From positions 525,501 to 589,500 of the forward strand of contig PUQB01000061.1 of the NCBI GenBank assembly GCA_003024785.1: a stretch of 64,000 bases of DNA, read 5' to 3'. Both the position numbers and the translations under genes were made by a program. Position 1 is the stretch's first letter, and every line of letters starts with the position of its first letter. Of the stretch, positions 49,764 to 61,468 are shown in pieces. Source of the DNA: Selaginella tamariscina. Lineage: Eukaryota > Streptophyta > Lycopodiopsida > Selaginellales > Selaginellaceae. Below the pieces are notes generated by a model. The model was not told the DNA's origin and made no database searches. It saw only the letters and a program-made list of their open reading frames with translations.

Positions 49764-50209
49764 GAGGTTTTGTACGTGTAGATGTATATGTGTATACACC
49801 TCTCTCTCTCTCACACACACACACACGCGCGCGCGCGCGCGCGCACACTCAATGATGTATGCATGTGTCTATATGCGTGTAGAGTTGAGATTTTATTAAA
49901 ATAAATTTGTATCATATAATGTACATGTAAGTTTACGGGTTATATATACATAGATAAGTTGATAGCCTACTATATCCACATATCTATAGACATATACACT
50001 ATATTATATGATGTATTTTCTGTTGCAGATCTGCCTATTGTGATCCGGGGATCTTAAACTTGTTTTAACTTAACTCCAATATTACACACACACACAGTTT
50101 AATTTAACACAGCAAATTGTTTAATTTAATGCATTTATTAATGTTTGGTTTATTTAGGAATGTTCGTAATGGGAAATATCCTTATTTTGAATATGCACAG
50201 AAGCTATTT
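49764..50209. other. Convergent spacer, CCCH and ABCD 3' regions
   Basis: CT/AC/GC microsatellite at 49800-49850. Otherwise AT-rich, with no gene seen. Confidence 0.5.
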
Positions 50210-53200
50210 CTATTGTTCTGAGGCTTCTTTAGCCTTCAGAGGTTCAGCTTCTTTAGCTTTCAAAGGTTCATATCTCCAACCAAATCCTGATTGGCTTCCA
50301 TCAAGGTATAGCACAGCAGCATGATACCTAGAGAGAGAGAGAGAGAGAAGAATTATTGTGGATGGTCCCGATCATATATATATATATAAGATATCTATAT
50401 TTTATATGTATGATACTCACTTCATTAGTGCTGGCCGATGAGCTATGGACAACATTGTTATGCCTCTATCATGAAGCTGTTTGTAGAGCTTCTCTTCACC
50501 ATCTGCACTAACCGCGGAGGTACACTCATCCAAAACAGCAAATCTGCAAATAAATCAGTCGTACGTTATTTCACAAAATCTGCATATATCGCAGAATAAT
50601 ATATACTATGAATATCACACACACACACAAAGTAGGGAAGCCTTACTTTGGACAGTGAAACAGAAGCCTTGCAACTGCTAACCGCTGCTTCTCTCCTCCC
50701 GACAAAGTTTCCTCCCAGTTCTGGATAACACGCATATATATTTATATACGTATCTGTACAACATATGTAGATACATATGCACACACACACTACACGCAGA
50801 TAACAGATATACTACATACACCAACATTGTCTCTCTCTCTCTCACACACACACACGCACACACGCACACACACACTTGGTATTGGTCCAGCCCGTCTCCA
50901 CGATGAACAAGATAATCAATCTCAGTTGCCTTCAAAGCATCAAAAACACGAGCATCGTCCGGGTGTCGCTCATTCTTGACCGACCAATTGGGCTTTTTCC
51001 CGCCTCTGTAAGTGAGAGCACATGGCAACTCTGGGTACCGTACTTGATCCCTCAGTGTGCCACGCACGAGGTACGGCCTCTGAGGAATGACAAATTATAA
51101 CTACATTAAATGGTCGTTGAAGTAAAATGCCCCGTAGACAACAGGTGTATAATCATCTAACTAGCATCGACTATATAACTAAGTACCAGTAATATACTAG
51201 GATCATATACGATATATACTAACAAACACGAATATAAACACTACACTGAACTCACATACTTGAGAGAGGTAAAAGATGTCACGCTTTGGCCTTGTTATAG
51301 TGCCACTCTGGAGAGGCCATAGCTCAGCAAGTACACGGAAAATGGAAGATTTACCACTGCACATTGATTAAGTTAACAATATTAACCAAACAAATTAAAA
51401 ATATAAAATCAATGTAAGCATAATTGTATGAACATGGAAATCACCAACCTTCCATTTGGGCCCATGATAATAATTGCTTCCCAGGTAACAATTCAAAACT
51501 GAGGTCACGAACCAGTGGTGTACCATCAGGTGCTGAAATTGTTACATTTCTGAATCTGTAAAAAGAAAAAAAAAATAAAAATAGGAGATTATAGACCAAA
51601 AACTAATATACAATAGTTAAAACAAAGATAGTAATTCTAAATTTTCATCTAAAGAGTTATGCATATATAACATACTTTATGCAGTCTCCATATAGGAGCC
51701 GAGGTGCATTTTGTACGCGGCTTTCCTGCTCAAAGTTCCAGATAACCGTCTTAACAGTTTGCTCGCAGACGACCTTCTCTTGTGCTGAGTTGCTTTACCT
51801 GTAAATAAATTATCAAATTAGTTATATTGTACATAAAATATATTCATGTAAATCTAAACAAGTATATTCTGATCATTTTATAATACTTACTGATTCCAGA
51901 AGTTCCGACACGCGAGAAGAATGCCCAGCAAGTGCCGTTACACGCTTATACACCAAAACAAGTTGGCCAATTGCATTTGACGTACTCTGCATAATAAATG
52001 GAGTTTTATTGATCTATATATAGTAAAATAAACGAAGCAAATAAGGAGTTTAAATGCTTACCACCATAAGTCGCAATGATCTTATGTAGTCTCCAGTAGC
52101 GACTGTTGTATCAAGCTTCTGTGGACAAAATGAAAATATCATATACCACTTTTACACGCACGCACGCACACACCACCACAGCTTTACCTCCTTACTGTAG
52201 TAGAACGGCGCTGCATATACACAAATCCCACAATCGAAGCCGCATACTTCACCAGATAACCATCAGCAACCTAAGGTGAACCACCCTGTGGTATTAGAAA
52301 AGTAATAAAAGGCATTAACAGAAAGAAAGCCAGAGTACTCAAGAGGTCTTAAGGGCTCAGGCATGCAGGAATTACCTGCTGAATAACTTTTGAAAAGCTG
52401 CCAGCCGAGAATGCCGTATCAGTCTATAGAGATGATCATTCAGAATTTTCCTCTCCGTGTCTCCACCTGGGGGATCATTGAACGCTATAGCCTCCGCATT
52501 TGCAATTATCCTACACATAAACACACATGTGTATATATATATGAGAGAGAGAGAGAGTTATATAAGCAAACTTGCCTCTGGTGTGCATTTCTGAAGTTCC
52601 CACTCAACGCAGTCTCCTGTGCAGTCATTAAAGCCAATGGCGGACTTATACTCCGCAGAAGTGTCGAACAGAACAAGAAGTACGCATAAAGGAGGAGCTG
52701 CCCTTTGTATCTGAAAGCAAATAAACTTTGTTAATTATAAATAGACATTGCATCATACATAGTTTGTCTAATATTTTCAATATATATTCCCGTAGTGTAA
52801 GATGCGTATCCATTATCCATCTATTTTACGCTCTTGATACTGATCTATATTGTTAAGCAGCAAGATAGAGTAGTCCGTAAAGAGTATATACTGTTTGGTT
52901 ACTTACCCAATCGTCTTTGCAAGAGAGCGGGTAAATAGGATGATGTCCAGCACAGGCTTGAACGTATACGAGTAAAGCTCACTAATAGCAACAGAAAACT
53001 TTGCCACGTCTTCAGTGATACGCTGCACGTGAACACAGAATATATTATAATAACATTATAAACAATAGTGATATCTACATTTACACATATTAAGTATTAA
53101 TACCTGGTCTGCATTTGACAAACCCTTCAATGATGATGCAACGTAATAAACCCGATTTGTTAAATAACACTGATGTAAATGTTCCGCAAGGCGCTGTTGA

Positions 53201-54593
53201 AATGCAAGGCTTATGATGGTCTGTCGTAAAGAGAAACTTGCATTGTTAGTTTGACCATATACATAAGTCGTGAATGGGTAGAAAGCATACCTGCATATAC
53301 TTCAAGCCACTGTTGACAATTGCAGCTGGTATTGCAACCCGTGCAAATCCCATTAGATTATTGCTAAACTTCGACCAGTCCTGCCATGTATGTGAAAAAG
53401 AAACAATTAGCAGTGAATATATTTTACAAGTGAAGATATACACTACCTTTGAAATAACAGACTGTCCTGTCACACCTTCTATGCTAGCCATTTGTTCTGT
53501 ATACAAAGAGACTTATTAAGGCACAAGCCCGTGAAGAGTATAACAAGCATATATACAGATGTATACATATGAACCTGTGAGGCGTGTCCTGCTGTAAAGA
53601 AGAGCTGTTTGAATGATAATGAGAGAACCTCCTTGGATTGCAGCGATGGGATGCAAATCTTTAGAATCTCCCAAAGCCGCTTTGCAAATACAGAATCCAC
53701 AGAAACCTTCACAAGCAATAGTTTATTAAGTATATCTCTATATACATACGGTAGTAATTAGTAATGCATTTAAGTATAAATAATATTGAAGTATACAGTT
53801 CTAATTGACTATACGATTTTGTACAACTGTTTTGATATGTAATTTAGACAAAGTGTAGCTTTAATTATATAGTAACTGTTTAGCTTTAATTATATTAAAG
53901 TAACTGTTTTGCGTGGTCATCTTGAAGAGGTCTATTAAATACACAGTATATTACAATAGATTACAATATGGGCATATGCATATGGCTTTCAATGCTTCAC
54001 GTCAAACAGGTTATATATACCGAAACATATATACCGAAATTTAGTATATTGTAGGTTAATTTAATATCGGTGAAAATCTTGCAATTCTTGTGCATAAATC
54101 GGTAACCTCGTTTTTCTCCTATAATCTGACTTGATCTCAGTTTTCTCTCTAAAATATAGGCCGCTCTCATATGACTATTTTCATCTTATTATAATAAATT
54201 CAAGAGAAATTTGGTTTTTCTTCGTGGAGTTTATACCTTATTATAATGAATTCAAGAGAAATTTGGTTTTTTTCGTGGAATTTATACCTTAGGACGCCTG
54301 GAAATGAGCTGCATACTGTGGCGAGAAGTAGCAGCCTCACACAGCTCCCACTGTTCCTTCTGGTAAGCCTTGATCCTCAACTGGAGAAGCTTACCGCCGA
54401 CAGCGATCGATCCCCGCACATAAGCGCCACACCGAGCGCCCTCCTCCTCTGCGTGCTCATCGCCGCCATACCTTCGCTTGCAGTACAAGAAAACCCTACA
54501 TTGTCGTCCCTGACGAACCCTAAAAATAGAAAACTTGAAATTGGAAAGACATGACATACAAAGAGTCATCTTCCCTGGCGTCATCGTGGCCAT
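50210..54593 (-). pseudogene. Half-size ABCD (peroxisomal/ALDP-type) ABC transporter with frame breaks
   Basis: Eighteen exons from 54593-54288 and 53706-53575 down to 50327-50210. Membrane domain: VDSVFAKRLWEILKICIP, then VNSGLKYMQ, FQQRLAEHLHQCYL and the ABCD signature NADQRITEDVAKFS. Nucleotide-binding domain: GPNG plus SGKSSIFRVLAELWP (Walker A), RPYLVRGTLRDQV, LSGGEKQRLAVARLL (signature), [12 protein letters not shown] (Walker B) and [12 protein letters not shown] proteins import fatty acyl derivatives into peroxisomes or plastids. The plant peroxisomal member is double-size; this one has one TMD and one NBD. Phase arithmetic fails inside exons 53706-53575, 52510-52376, 51798-51676 and 51555-51449. 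Three of these each look one base short. All splice sites remain usable, including one GC donor. It is either a young pseudogene or affected by assembly errors. The N-terminal exon is the least certain. Confidence 0.85.
54188..54292. repeat. 52-bp tandem duplication over the ABCD exon 1 splice donor
   Basis: CAAGAGAAATTTGGTTTTT to TTATACCTTA occurs twice with a 52-bp period. The right copy contains the donor of exon 1, and the left copy repeats the intronic side of it. Confidence 0.85.
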
Positions 54594-55007
54594 TGATGTG
54601 TAACGACTGCGTAATTACGGATACGTCATATTATACGTACTTATCTATTATTTTATATGGTGTTACGTCACGTATAATAACCATTATATAATTTAATTTC
54701 AAACATTTGAAAGTTTAAACTCTAAAATAAAATAAAAATAAACTTACATTTTAATTTTTAAAATGATAATGATATTATTAAATTATATTAAATTTACATA
54801 TTTAAGTTGTAGAATACGGATATACATTATAAAAGAAATTATCCACAATCTAGTGTCATAAATGTGCCACTCCCTGGTGCATTCAGTGCTCTTTGTTGGT
54901 CACTCAGTGAACAGCACAAGCAAACACGTGGGTAGAGGTTTCTTGATGCTGGTTCTGCTTCCATAGTGTTTTCATTGTGTTTTTTTATGTAAAACCACTG
55001 AACAACA
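54594..55007. other. Divergent spacer between ABCD and the coiled-coil gene
   Basis: 414 bp between divergent starts, AT-rich in the middle (54660-54840). Promoters of both genes should be here; no specific element recognised. Confidence 0.5.
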
Positions 55008-58000
55008 ATGCAGCCTACCACTCCTGGTAAATGGATGGATTTCTTTCTTGTCTTCTTCATACTTCATATACTTATATTGTTAACTGCAACAGAGGAAGTA
55101 GACGAGGACAATGTATCAATAACTAGTTGGAATAACAACAACAACAACAACAGGAAACGCATCATTTCGAGGTACTTGTTTCTAACCGAGGAAGAACAGG
55201 ATGCTTTTCCAGTCTTAACAGAGTACTTGGGGGTAGCTCTGGCATTTACTGCTCTGGGGACACTCATACGGCGGGTCAATGATAGGAATTCTATAAAGGG
55301 ACCAGCCCAGGAGCAGAAGTTAGAGAGAGCTGCTCTGGATTCGCTTCTAAAGAGGGCAATGAAGAGGTTGCAAGGGATTGCCTTGAAGACCCAACAGCTT
55401 GAAGAGAGAGTAGAAATCTGTAATAAGTTGGCTTCTGAGTCAAGAGTGGCAGAAGAAAATGAGGTGCGTTAGACACCTTGTGCGTGCGTGCGTGTTCTAG
55501 CATGCCTTCTCTGGGCATTGCAGGTGTGTCTCTTATATATACAGCAGCCTGATCTTCTCTTTTCTTGTTAGGCTGAACATACAGAAGTTATGGATAGGTC
55601 ACGGAGGGTTGAGTGCGAGCTTGAAGACGCTACGGACAATATTAGTCGAGCCAAGCTTGAGGTATGAGCTTCTTTACTGCTAACACGCATTGTGCGTGCG
55701 TGCGTGCGCGTGATACTAATTCAAGTAGCTTTTAGGCATTGGATATTGAGGAATCTAGGAAGGAGGTTGAAGCCTGTAATGCTAAGCTGGTTGCAGAATT
55801 AAACCGGCTTAAGGGAGAGTTAAGGGACCAAGAACAAGTCCTAACCACCGTGGTTAAGAGAGTTGAAATCCTTAAAGCTGAAAATTCAGAGCTTGCTAAA
55901 CAGTTGGATGAAACGAACGACGGTGACAGGATCATTAAACAAGGTAGTGATACACATCTACGTGTGTGCGTGTGTGGATACATATATAGTGTATTGACTA
56001 TGTTGTAATGCTATAGCGGTGCAGCAAAGAGAGGTGCATGCTGTTTATATGGATCAAATAGCAGAGCTTGAGAACCAGGTGGGATATTATCAGAAACGGA
56101 TAGAACAGCTTGAAGAATTCATATTGAACAACTTTGGAAGTGAGGGAGATAAACGAAGGTAAGTTTTGTCATTTTTTTCTTCCTCAGGTAGTTATTCAAG
56201 TCTATGTGTGTGCGTGTATACACAGGCACACACACACACACCACACACCACACACACATGTATCGGTGTGTAAAGTACAATCTCTTATAGTCTTCCCTTG
56301 TCTGTTTAAGTATTACGGGTGAAGATTTCGAGCTGGAAACTATGAAGAACCTCTTAAGGCAGTATGTTGATGCGGAACATTCAAGGGAGCTTGAGCTTGG
56401 GAAATGGAGAAAGCTATACACAGCAACTAAGATTGCCTTCAATATGGCCCAAAGCGGTAACTCATATCCTGGTCAGTTCACTTTGTGTGTGTGTGCGTGT
56501 GCGTGTGTAATTATATAGTGTTTTACATTATGTAACATACGATAAGCATGCAATCAATAACTCACTCTCTCTCTCACACACACACGCACACGCACACACA
56601 CATACACATGCATAGACACACAGAATGTATATGCAGACGCCGGCACCACCGAGCTGGCAGAAAGGCATTGGTGCGAGGTCAGTGCATTCGAGAGACACAT
56701 GAAAGCCAAAGACGAGAGAATGGAAGCCCTACGAACGCATTTGTTGTCTTTGGAGAAGCAAGTCAAGACGAAGGACGTGGAGTTGACGGAGCTGAGGCAG
56801 CTCTTAGATTCTGAAGCGTCTACTCAAACTAACCAGGTAAACTGCGTGTGTAAATTTATTTGGATTACCATGCCTCAATTATACATCCATGTACCTTACA
56901 TATATATATACACACGCACGCACGCACACTCAAGCGATGGATGCACCATAGTATGGCTTTAACATTTTCAGAAACTGGAAGGCCTGACGGGCAGCTCGAA
57001 CACAAACAAGAAGAGATCAAGGAACTTGGATGCCAACATGAGGTATAATATGCCTTATATTCATTCATCTTGTGTGCGTGCGTGCGTGCGTGCGTGTGTG
57101 CTCTATATATCATATACATAGGGACGCTGAGAGGCATGGGAAGGACTTGAAGTTGAAGCTGGCTTTGCTGGAGGCAAAGCTGGTTCAAACACAAATGCAG
57201 TATGAGAAAGAGAAAAGATCCCGAGAGAATTTCATTATTGAAGTTCTCAAAGAGAAGCAGATGCTGGAGAATATGCTAAAAGAATCTGTTCGAGGTATGA
57301 ATAATATATATCTACGTAAAACCTCTATAGAGATATACTGATATACTTGTTGAAGGTAATCAGAGTTATTCAATAAAGACTGCAATTGATGCTGCTCAGT
57401 TGGAAGTTGAGAAGTTATCCGACAAGATAGCAGAAGCAAGTGAGCATATTCTGGAGGCCAGGGAGCATATTCTACACACGGATAACGAATATGACTTGCA
57501 AAGCATCGTGCAGCAAGCGGGTGAGGTTTCAAACTCTGGCAAAGTCTTGAAGAAACTCCATAGTCTTATTACGGTGGAGAACGATAATTCCGAAAGCTAT
57601 GAATCGGTATGTGCATATGTACTGTACATGTATATGTATATAAACTTGGATTTTGCAGGAAAGGAATGATCACCTGGTTATACACTCTGCAAGGTAAACA
57701 CTGATAATTAATTAATATGAAATACTAAAAATATATACATATATTTACTTCACAGTGAACGCGAGGAAATGAGGCTGGCTTTGGATGGGAAAAAGCAACT
57801 ACAACTATATCAGTTCTTTCTTCAGAAGATAAATGATCTGTGTGTAAGTAAGCGTATTGATTAAGCATTGTAAGTATAATTAATGCACTATGGTTTAGGA
57901 ACAATGTGAAACAGCGTCTAATGTTCACTCATTGAACCCCTTGTTGCAACGAGCCCTTGAGCTACAAAGCCAGGTCCGTACGGCAGGATGCAAGCTCCCG

Positions 58001-58359
58001 TCCGTACAGAAGCATGGTGGTGACGCATTGAAGGAACACTTGTCACAGATCCAGAAACGACTTGATTTGAAGGTTAGCAGCGTTGTTAACATTCTTAAAA
58101 CAAGGTTAAACGTGAACAAATCCACCAGAGCACAGACAACGCCCAAGGCTGGTCAGGTGAGCAGTTCTGTCTATAAACACACACATACACACTCACACAC
58201 GCACACGCACACACACAAACATCAACGTATATATACCTGTGCGTGTGTATCGTATAAGTATAAGAGAGAGCGAGATATATTGTTCACATGCAGGTTCGCT
58301 GCAACTGGTTAATGCCGATGCAAAATCAAGTTCAGCAGGCAATAGATAAGCCCAAGTGA
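55008..58359 (+). CDS. Large coiled-coil protein with N-terminal hydrophobic segments, family unknown
   Basis: Thirteen exons joined in one frame: 55008-55463, 55572-55661, 55736-55943, 56017-56158, 56311-56456, 56637-56836, 56972-57042, 57122-57294, 57356-57606, 57659-57693, 57756-57843, 57899-58156, 58294-58359. They give 727 residues. The N-terminus has a signal-anchor-like run (FFLVFFILHILILLTA), a poly-Asn stretch, and a second hydrophobic segment (YLGVALAFTALGTLI). From about residue 100 to the end it is almost all charged heptad repeat (for example LERAALDSLLKRAMKRLQGI, AELENQVGYYQKRIEQLEEF, LLSLEKQVKTKDVELTELRQ). It looks like a membrane-anchored tether or organelle-associated scaffold; that role is inferred only from architecture. 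I do not recognise the family. All junctions have GT-AG borders and the frame is intact, so it is a real gene. Confidence 0.8.
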
Positions 58360-58804
58360 ACTAATTCTTTACTACTTTGATATATACTCTTGTAGAGTTT
58401 TAATGGAGTTTAATTTACTAACACATGAGGTCCAGACATTTGGCACTAGTTGCATGTCTAATCCGTATATATATAGCCTTAGCCATGCATTTATTCACAG
58501 AAGCTGCAGTGATCACCTACATTCCAATAAGGTAACGGATCTCTCTCTCTCTTTCTCTCTCATACACATACACAGACATACGAACACACATCTACATAGT
58601 ATACACATACATATATATGTATATAATATTTGAATTCTAATGTATATTATCTCTCTTCTCTCTCTACAGCAGACATACTAACACATATGGTATCTTCTCT
58701 CTCTCTCTACAGACATACTAACACACACATATGTATCTCTCTCTACATAGTACGTATGTATGTATATTTTGAATTCTAATGTATATTGTTCTTTCAGGAC
58801 AAAA

Positions 58805-60273
58805 ATGGCCACTTTTTCTGTGCTGTTGTATACAGTATTGTTCTTGTTAACAGTTAGCCAGGCAAGGAAGCACAATCAAGAATTTATATTGGATGGGAGT
58901 GCTACCAAAGTTGTAACGAGTGAAGCTGGTGAGATTCGAACATTATTCGTTTCCTCTGATGAGAATATACCACTCCAGAATCCTTACAATGGATCCAAAG
59001 GCTTTGCTTATTCCCCAATATATGGACTCCTCCATAGTTGTCCTTGTTCAAGAAGGTAACGCTTGTGTGTATGTGTGTATGTGTATGTGTGTGTGTGTGT
59101 GTTAATTATTCATCACAGGGGAAGCTTTGGTGACATGGATACGCAGAGGGGATGTTGCTGCTAAAGAACTAAGTGCTGGGGATGTCTTAATACTACCCGC
59201 AGGAGCAGTCTTTTACATACTTAATAAACATGGGAGGCAGACTTTGAAGATATTAAGCATAATGGACAATTCAAATGCATTTAGCAAAGGACAAGCGAGG
59301 TTTAATTTAATCTAGAGTTTGATCGTTTTAATGCTAATTTATGTTTTACTTAACCGTTCTTCGTTGCTGGTGGCATCAAACCTGTTCCAGTCTTGTCTGG
59401 TTTCGATGCTCATGTTCTTGCTGCGGCTTTTAAGGTAACATGTTGTATATGAAGTATGTGTGTGTATCATGTTACAGTATTATGTATATAGAGGTTAGCC
59501 AAGAGGAAATTGCACATCTTTTCGACTCTCAGAATAGGGGTCCCATCATCCGGACTACTGTGCAGCAGTTGATAAATAAGAAGACCAAGAAGCACGAGCA
59601 TGAGGATGACAAGATCTTTAACTTGTTCACTTGACTTCAGGAATGAGTATGGATGGACATGTTCTGTTACTAACGTTAGTTCCAGATTTAAAGTCTTTGC
59701 CACGCAGTTGAACGCTGTAAGTTGTGTGTGTGCGTGTGTGCGCGTGCGTGCTATATTGGCGCCACACTGGAACTCTAGAGGAAGTGAGTTTGGATTGTGA
59801 CTAAAGGCAGTGGTAGCATCCAGATAGCATATCCCAATGGAACCAGTGCCGTTCATCATGTCTTACGTGTTGCTACAGTGTTTCTGTGCCACATTCCTTC
59901 CAGTTTCACATATTGCCTCCCAGAATCCACTTGAATTTGTTGGATTCACTGTTGTCTCTAACGGTATGGATGTGGGAAACCCTGTTCAGTTAAGGTAAAA
60001 TAAAAAATATATACACTTGTTTTAAGTAGTGATTAATGGTAATTACTGTTACAGGTTCTGCATCTGTTTTCCGGGGAGCTTGATTTAAGCAGACTTGCAT
60101 TGGCTCTAGATATGCCTGAAGAACTGGTTCAAGGCTTTGTGGAAGCACAACAAGAGTCTGTTATTTTTCCACTTCCTCTGAGCAAGGCATATAAACAATG
60201 TAGAATGTATATATTTATTAGGAAAAATTACATTTATACTCCCCAAATTTATTATATTTACATATCCCCTTAG
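58805..60273 (+). pseudogene. Vicilin-like bicupin gene, broken
   Basis: Exon 1 (58805-59055) begins with a signal peptide (MATFSVLLYTVLFLLTVSQA) and the vicilin-type GEIRTLFVSSDENIP. Exon 2 (59119-59299) has EALVTWIRRGDVAAKELSAG and DVLILPAGAVFYILNKHG, the core of cupin 1. Later pieces include GGIKPVPVLSGFDAHVLAAA (ending 59434), VSQEEIAHLFDSQNRGPIIR (from 59494), ILAPHWNSRGSE near 59753, and TLEFVGFTVVSNGMDVGNP of cupin 2. The last exon is 60055-60273. In exon 1 the frame changes between NPYN and MDPKALLIPQYMDSSIVVLV (one extra base near 58990). The next exon has no clear acceptor, and cupin 2 frames also break. The final codons lie inside a MITE. Vicilin-like cupins are seed or spore storage or secreted sugar/metal-binding proteins. 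Confidence 0.72.
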
Positions 60274-60778
60274 ACGTTTTACATTTATGTATATATTCCT
60301 TTAAAGTTTAAATTTAAATTTTAAAAACTTTAAATAACAATATTAACTAAATATATATTTTATATATATGTTTATGATTTTAATTTGAGAATTAACTAAT
60401 TTTAATTAAAATTTATTACCTTGGAACTTCAATTTAAAACTTCATAAATTTCAAAATTAAAAATTTTAATTTTTTTTTAAAAATCAATAAGAATTTATAA
60501 CTAATTTGTATTTTATTATATTTAGGTCCAAAATACAACCTGTTAAACATATATATTACAATATAATATACTTATTTTAACAAATTTTTTTTTTTACTAT
60601 GACATTTTTTAACATTTAAAACTAATAAATTTTAATTATTTCATTCATAATATATTATGAATTAAAAATATAATTTTAGTTTAACAGGGTGTATTTTTTT
60701 TATATGTTTATGATTAAAATTTTTTAAGGTATGTATGTAAAATTTTAAACTTTAAAAGAGTATAAATGTAATTTTCCC
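60221..60778. mobile_element. MITE, about 558 bp, with terminal inverted repeats and 9-bp TSD
   Basis: The left end GGAAAAATTACATTTATACT and the right end AGTATAAATGTAATTTTCCC are inverted repeats of about 20 bp with one mismatch. They are flanked by TATTTATTA (60212-60220) and TATTTACTA (60779-60787), a 9-bp target duplication with one difference. A second inverted pair lies inside (ATACAACCTGTTAAAC near 60532, GTTTAACAGGGTGTAT near 60680). It has no coding capacity. The 9-bp duplication suggests a Mutator-like family. It sits at the very 3' end of the vicilin-like gene. Confidence 0.8.
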
Positions 60779-60787
60779 TATTTACTA

Positions 60788-61066
60788 TATATAAAATGTC
60801 TATTTTGCTGTATTTAATCATATTAATACATTTTTTTTTTATAAGTTTTTGGAAAAACATAAATTAACCAGTAAATTAATGTAAATGAATTATATTAACT
60901 TATTTCATTATTAATGCGTTTTGACTGTTTGAATGGAAATGAGAAGTTTCAAAGTCAGGGGTTGAACAGACCAGATGGTCAGTCGTTAGCAACGACTGCA
61001 GAGTGACTGGATATCTAACCTCATCAGCAATATACTCATCTTTTATTCTCTGCTTGAGAAATTAAC
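60788..61066. other. Upstream region of the 133-residue ORF
   Basis: AT-rich at first, then mixed sequence from about 60930 that probably includes the promoter and 5' UTR of the next ORF. Confidence 0.4.
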
Positions 61067-61468
61067 ATGCGCAATCCGTTAAATTTTGAGGTAAATTATC
61101 ACAGGAAGAAGAAGTTCCTCAATCCAGTAAGTTTTCAGGCTGTATCCAAGGAGTATGCCTACGAGCCACCATCACCATGGGTAAGTTGGGCTGGAGAAGT
61201 GAAAACTAGAAAGAGAAAGGGTATTAAGGGTGAAACTAAGGGCTGGCTTCGCAAGATCATTAGTGGACTCACCTTGAACAAGGTCAAGAAACAGGTTATG
61301 CAAGTTCCAGATGAAGAGTTTGAAGAACATATGGATGTTTATCACGGAGTATGTCATAATGGAGATGATCGAATTAGTGATGTAAGTGGAGTCGAACTGT
61401 GGAAGCGCAGATGTGTTCCTCAGCCCAAGCTTCTGGCGCTAGAGAAGGCGCCCCCAGCAATTGTTTAG
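61067..61468 (+). CDS. 133-residue basic protein, unrecognised
   Basis: Single open frame from ATG 61067 to TAG 61466-61468. Its composition is clearly more GC-rich and codon-like than the AT-rich surroundings. It contains EVNYHRKKKFLNPVSFQAVS, a basic patch KTRKRKGIKGETKGWLRKII, an acidic stretch VPDEEFEEHMDVYHG, and a C-terminal WKRRCVPQPKLLALEKAPP. No membrane segment or signal peptide. I do not recognise a family. A small plant-specific protein is plausible. It has no introns, unlike its neighbours, so a processed or young gene is possible. Confidence 0.55.
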   Translation: MRNPLNFEVNYHRKKKFLNPVSFQAVSKEYAYEPPSPWVSWAGEVKTRKRKGIKGETKGWLRKIISGLTLNKVKKQVMQVPDEEFEEHMDVYHGVCHNGDDRISDVSGVELWKRRCVPQPKLLALEKAPPAIV

